NCBI GenBank assembly: GCA_900554695.1
Contig: USHV01000003.1
Coordinates: forward strand, 1-64,000
Reading direction: 5' to 3'
Length of the DNA stretch: 64,000 nt
DNA from: an uncultured Prevotella sp.
Lineage (GTDB): Bacteria; Bacteroidota; Bacteroidia; Bacteroidales; Bacteroidaceae
In this document: positions 60,408 through 64,000 of the stretch, piece by piece
Numbering within the stretch: the first letter of the stretch is position 1
How the letters are laid out: each line of letters opens with the position of its first letter
Notes under the pieces: model-generated
What the model was told of the DNA's origin: nothing
What the model saw: the letters and a program-made list of their open reading frames with translations, nothing else
The model's database searches: none
Made by a program: the position numbers and the translations under genes

Positions 60408-61928
60408 TTATTTGTTCCATCTGCAAGACACCACTCCGTTGGCAGGCACGTCGCATGAGAAGTGGTTTGTGCCGTCGTCAACGGTCAGGCTGACGTCGGA
60501 GTCGCCGGTGTTCATGATGACGGTGGCGTAGGTTCCGTCAGGATTGATGAACTCGCTGTGTGTCAGGTTCTTGTTGTCGGGCACGCGCTTTGTGCCTATG
60601 CGCACTGCTCCCGGCTTGACAACAGACGACATGTGAGTGATGACATAGTAGTGTGAGTTGTACGACAGGCGGCTGTATCCGTTAGGATCAATGTCCACAG
60701 CGCCGTAGCATGTCTGGCATCCTCCGTCGAGGTTAGGTCCCATGTTCTTGTCGAGCATGAGGTTCCACACGAGGACAGCTTTGCACTGACGGTTTACCGT
60801 TCCGAGCACCACATTGCTCATGTCGCTCATAAGACGCTCGCTCAGGTCGCGTCCGTTGTTCCATGTTCCTATTGATGTCTCAGAGAAGATGAGCGATTTG
60901 TCCGGTGCCTGAGCGTTGATGTCGTCAAGCTCGGTGTTGCTGCCTCCGTAGTCGTGGTATGCAGCGCCCACAACGAGCTCCGAACCCTCGAAGTTGTCGC
61001 CCAGCGCATTGTATATCTTGATAGGATAATCGTCCTGGTCGGCGATGTTGCTGTAGTCGTAGTTGTGGTCGTAAACATAAATCTGAGTTGTCAGCGAGTT
61101 CTTCTTGAATTGTGCGGCGAGAGCCTTTACGAACTCGGCTTCCTCCTGCCACGGCATGTAGAGCGATGCGCAGTTGCCCTTGTTCAGAGGCTCGTTCTGC
61201 GGGCTTACGGCGTAGATGTTGATGCCTTGTTCCTTCATTGCCTGTACGAACTTTACGAAATACTGTGCGTATGTGTCGTAATAGTCGGGATTGAGGTGAC
61301 CGTCGGTCCATGAGTCGTAAGGCTCGCGGGTGTTGATGTCGCTCACTTTCATCCATTTAGGACAAGTCCACGGTGCTGCGATTATTTTCAGATCGGGGTT
61401 TATTTCAAGTATTTCCTTGAGTATAGGAATGACATATTCGGTCTCATCCTTCTGCAGTGCGAAGTGCTCGAGGCCCTGTTCGTCGCAGAGAGAATACTCG
61501 GTGCTCGAGAAGTCGTTGCATCCTATGGATATTCTGGCGTAGCTTGCGCCGTAACCGTTCTGCGGTGAGTAGGTGCGTGTGAGGAAGTCCTTGCGTGCCT
61601 CAGGAGTCATCTTCAGCAGATTGTAGCATGTGGAATAGGTTATGGCGAATCCGAATCCGTCAATCGACTGATACTGTTTTGAAGGATCAATCTGCAGGGT
61701 TGTCGGAGCCATGTTGGTGCCGCTCTTCACTTCAGCGGTGGTTTCGCTGAGCGTCTTCACACCGTCGGCGGTTGTGGTGAACAGCCGTGCCTCGCCCTTT
61801 GCGGGCAGAGGGTTTGGCATGGCGTTGATGTCCGGCGTGTTGTCAATGTCTATGGTGGAGTTGCTGCATGCTGTCATCGTGAACAGGAATGCTTCCGCCA
61901 TGAGTACGAATATATTTCTTGTTTTCAT
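60408..61928 (-). CDS. GH30 glycosidase lipoprotein, probable endo-beta-1,6-glucanase (GH30_3-like)
   Basis: A 506-residue enzyme with lipobox MTAC (Cys21) followed by SNSTIDIDN, so likely surface-anchored. The GH30 TIM barrel begins at IDGFGFAITYSTCYNLLKM. The acid/base is E246 in VSPQNEPLNKG and the nucleophile E350 in LIFSETSIGTW. A C-terminal beta-sandwich follows (SVVKPGAVRIGTKRVPDNKN). The sequence style matches subfamily 3, whose members cleave beta-1,6-glucan (pustulan, yeast wall). The gene lies between SusD (upstream) and the binding lipoprotein (downstream), which supports that substrate. Subfamily is inferred. Confidence 0.88.
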   Translation of the reverse strand: MKTRNIFVLMAEAFLFTMTACSNSTIDIDNTPDINAMPNPLPAKGEARLFTTTADGVKTLSETTAEVKSGTNMAPTTLQIDPSKQYQSIDGFGFAITYSTCYNLLKMTPEARKDFLTRTYSPQNGYGASYARISIGCNDFSSTEYSLCDEQGLEHFALQKDETEYVIPILKEILEINPDLKIIAAPWTCPKWMKVSDINTREPYDSWTDGHLNPDYYDTYAQYFVKFVQAMKEQGINIYAVSPQNEPLNKGNCASLYMPWQEEAEFVKALAAQFKKNSLTTQIYVYDHNYDYSNIADQDDYPIKIYNALGDNFEGSELVVGAAYHDYGGSNTELDDINAQAPDKSLIFSETSIGTWNNGRDLSERLMSDMSNVVLGTVNRQCKAVLVWNLMLDKNMGPNLDGGCQTCYGAVDIDPNGYSRLSYNSHYYVITHMSSVVKPGAVRIGTKRVPDNKNLTHSEFINPDGTYATVIMNTGDSDVSLTVDDGTNHFSCDVPANGVVSCRWNK

Positions 61929-61978
61929 ACGAACTATTCTTTTTATGATTTATATTTTACATTAAAACATTCGGTATA

Positions 61979-63505
61979 TCAATAACCGGGGTTCTGCTCC
62001 AGGTTGGAGTTCTCGTCGAGTGCGGTTTGCGGTATAGGCAGCAGGTATGAGTTGCTGTCAAACATCTTCACTTGCTGATGACGTCCTGAGTCGCGGCTGT
62101 CGAGTCCGTTCATCACTTCTTCCACCTTACCGTTGCGTACGAGGTCGAACCAACGCTCTCCTTCGAGTGCGAGCTCAAGACGACGCTCATGCAGTACGGC
62201 GTCTATCATGGCCTCCTTAGACGAGGTCTTGTCTGATGTTAGGTCAGGAAGTTTGGCGCGTTTGCGTATCATGTTCACCAGTGCGGCAGCTTTCTGTGTG
62301 TCGCCCTGCCATGCGTAAGCCTCTGCCTCGAGCAGAATGATGTCGGCAAGACGCAGCTTGTATTCGTTGTTGTAGCCTGAACGCAGCTTATACATGAACG
62401 GATAGTTGCTTGCCGGATAGTAATTGCTCCATGTGCAGCTGTAGTAAACCACGGTCTCGTTGAAACGTATGTCGTCGCCCTCGTTGGTGAAGTCGTTTAT
62501 CAGGTCGCGCGACGGTGTGATCCATTTTGCCCATGTGAAGTAGTAGTCGTAGTTCTCAAGACAGCGTCCGTACATCCATGATTCCCAGTTACCGTTACCG
62601 GTTGTCCAGTGAACCTCGAGTATTCCCTCAGATGTGTTGCGCTTCACACAGTCCTGTGCGGCGGCGTCCCATCCCCAGAGAGTGTGGAAGTCTGGCTCAA
62701 GAGTCAGTCCTGCGGTGGCCCTTACTTTCTCTGCATATTCTATTACTTTAGAGTAGTCCTGCATGGGTTTCTCGGCATATACCTTTGCGAGCAGTGCCTG
62801 TGCCACGGTCTTCGACATGATTGTACGGTCAGACGAATCGAAGTCAGGAGCGTATTTCTCGGCGTCGAGAAGGTCGTTTATTATCTGCTGATAACATTCC
62901 TCCGATGTGCTGCGCGGCGGATAATATGTAGGATAAACCTCATCGATGTTCTCAGAGGTGATGGTCTTCGATATGTTTGTTATGACAGGGAACGATCCCC
63001 ACAGGCGTGCCATAGGGAACATCTGAAGCGCACGGAATATTTCGCCCTGCGCCTTATAGCTGTGATACTCGCTCTCGGTCAGTCCGCCGTTTTCATAAAG
63101 CTGCTCTGCACCTACGATAAGTACGTTGGCTTTGGCTATGTCCTCAAGATAACGCGACCAGTCGCGGGCAAGTACCGTGTTGCTTGCGTCGATGGAGTTG
63201 TTCTCGAAAGGCTGCACCTCAGCACCAGTAGTGCCGGCGTAGGCATTGTCGCTGTAAACATCGCCCACGAGCAGAATGTCGAGATGAGAGTGTTCCTGAC
63301 GGTTTCTGAAGAGTTCGTAAAGAGCTTTCAGCTGATTCTCCGCAGCGGCTTTATCCTTCAGCACAGCCGTTGTTGTGTCGGTCTGTACGCCTTCGGTTAT
63401 CTCAGACGGAGTGGATAACGGATCGTAGTCAAGCGAACATCCGCTCACCATTGCGGCAGCTACTCCGCAGATAACGAATTTATATATTTTATTATAAGAT
63501 TTCAT
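61979..63505 (-). CDS. SusD/RagB family glycan-binding lipoprotein
   Basis: A 508-residue SusD-like protein: lipoprotein signal with VSGC (Cys23), then the helical SusD fold. TPR-like helices are visible (AENQLKALYELFRN, AKANVLIVGAEQLYENG), together with typical segments such as EGEIFRALQMFPMARLWGSF-like AQGEIFRALQMFPMARLWGS and the C-terminal ERRLELALEGERWFDLVRNG followed by LLPIPQTALDENSNLEQNPGY. It forms the lid of the SusC transporter encoded just upstream (20 bp apart) and binds the glycan at the cell surface. Confidence 0.95.
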   Translation of the reverse strand: MKSYNKIYKFVICGVAAAMVSGCSLDYDPLSTPSEITEGVQTDTTTAVLKDKAAAENQLKALYELFRNRQEHSHLDILLVGDVYSDNAYAGTTGAEVQPFENNSIDASNTVLARDWSRYLEDIAKANVLIVGAEQLYENGGLTESEYHSYKAQGEIFRALQMFPMARLWGSFPVITNISKTITSENIDEVYPTYYPPRSTSEECYQQIINDLLDAEKYAPDFDSSDRTIMSKTVAQALLAKVYAEKPMQDYSKVIEYAEKVRATAGLTLEPDFHTLWGWDAAAQDCVKRNTSEGILEVHWTTGNGNWESWMYGRCLENYDYYFTWAKWITPSRDLINDFTNEGDDIRFNETVVYYSCTWSNYYPASNYPFMYKLRSGYNNEYKLRLADIILLEAEAYAWQGDTQKAAALVNMIRKRAKLPDLTSDKTSSKEAMIDAVLHERRLELALEGERWFDLVRNGKVEEVMNGLDSRDSGRHQQVKMFDSNSYLLPIPQTALDENSNLEQNPGY

Positions 63506-63525
63506 AAGGATAGATTTTAATGTTG

Positions 63526-64000
63526 TTAGAATTCAAGTTTCAGTCCGAATACGAACGAGCGGTTAAGCGGATAGGTTCCCCAGTCGATGCCCTGTACCGC
63601 GCCGTTGTTTCCATACTGGTTTACTTCAGGATCCATGCCTGAATAGCTTGTCCATGTAAGAAGATTTGAAGCAGTGAAATATGGCTGCAGGCGATTGATG
63701 CCCAGCTTTGATATTATTTTGCGAGGTACGTCGTAAGAGAGTGATACACTCTTTACGCGCAGGTAGCTGCCGTCCTCTACAAAGTAGCTTGAGTTTTTGA
63801 TGTTCCATCCGGCTTTCGGCACATTTGTTATCTGTCCCGGTACGCGCCAGCGGTCGAGCACTTTGGTGCTCTGGTTCTTTCCGTCATACATACCTTCTGT
63901 TTCCATTCTCGAAACGTTGTAGATGTCGTTGCCTACGCTTCCCTGCAGAAGTATGTTGAGGTTGAAACCTTTCCATGAGAAGTTGTTTGTGAGACCGAAA
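63526..64000 (-). CDS. SusC/RagA family TonB-dependent transporter, C-terminal part
   Basis: The frame runs from the right window edge to the stop at 63526, giving the last ~158 residues of a SusC-like protein. Typical end features are visible: FNLNILLQGSVGNDIYNVSR, the conserved SYLRVKSVSLSYDVP block, LQPYFTASNLLTWTSYSGMD, and the final strand YPLNRSFVFGLKLEF. The 5' part is outside the window. It imports oligosaccharides with the SusD protein 20 bp downstream. Confidence 0.95.
   Translation of the reverse strand, partial: FGLTNNFSWKGFNLNILLQGSVGNDIYNVSRMETEGMYDGKNQSTKVLDRWRVPGQITNVPKAGWNIKNSSYFVEDGSYLRVKSVSLSYDVPRKIISKLGINRLQPYFTASNLLTWTSYSGMDPEVNQYGNNGAVQGIDWGTYPLNRSFVFGLKLEF

Noticed and set aside
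1..64000. tRNA, rRNA or known riboswitch genes
   Set aside because: Looked for T-loop GGTTCGAATCC-like patterns, rRNA signatures and cobalamin or TPP motifs in the intergenic regions; none was convincing by eye. A covariance-model scan would be needed to exclude them.

Overview
The window looks like a piece of a Bacteroidales chromosome, most likely Prevotella or a close relative. The reasons are: promoters of the TTG-N18..21-TAnnTTTG type, SusC/SusD genes, secreted proteins with type IX-like C-terminal sorting domains, lipoproteins with acidic residues after the lipobox Cys, and many glycosidases (GH92, GH2, two GH30). No rRNA, tRNA, CRISPR array or intact insertion sequence was recognised.

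Layout. 1-5.3 kb: the end of a DKNYY-repeat protein, a GH3-type acyl-adenylating enzyme, an Ig-like lipoprotein and a DUF3108 protein. 5.4-8.0 kb (minus): an acetyltransferase, two flavodoxin-fold proteins and a conserved unknown. 8.5-12.6 kb (plus): two tandem AraC regulators, an EamA transporter and a DUF418 membrane protein. 12.6-14.0 kb: non-coding, with a composite repeat element. 14.0-29.4 kb: two large secreted cell-surface proteins on either side of a minus-strand cluster (secreted peptidase T-like protein, unknown secreted protein, TPR-CHAT protease), then a beta-barrel and a small membrane protein. 29.4-30.8 kb: a long non-coding stretch with inverted TTATCAACA boxes where GC skew changes from C>G to G>C. 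This is the best candidate for the chromosomal replication origin.

30.8-36.5 kb: nadA, a Fur-family regulator coupled to a QueD-like protein, and a GH92 enzyme behind three tandem promoter modules. 36.9-46.8 kb: a lipoprotein, an ECF sigma factor with a possible membrane anti-sigma, a KAP P-loop NTPase, envelope proteins, a thioredoxin-like protein, a macrodomain protein and a YqiA-like hydrolase. 47.4-50.8 kb: secreted GH2 and GH30 enzymes. 51.7-58.0 kb: a TonB-type outer-membrane protein, an AraC regulator facing an MBL-fold hydrolase, and a DUF3943 protein flanked by 106-bp direct repeats. 59.0-64.0 kb (minus): a polysaccharide utilisation locus (SusC end, SusD, GH30, surface glycan-binding lipoprotein) whose order suggests beta-1,6-glucan.

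The most interesting observations are: (i) the candidate oriC; (ii) a repeated ~88-bp module carrying a full consensus promoter, present as arrays before three unrelated genes and as single copies before others; (iii) a family of 22-23-bp-periodic repeat arrays, two of them inside a ~380-bp element ending in a strong hairpin; (iv) a secreted CHAT protease next to an unknown secreted protein with a hydrophobic segment; (v) a GH92 enzyme with Gln in place of the catalytic acid; (vi) a QueD-like protein without the catalytic Cys but with a zinc ribbon. All calls come from reading the sequence; no database search was run.
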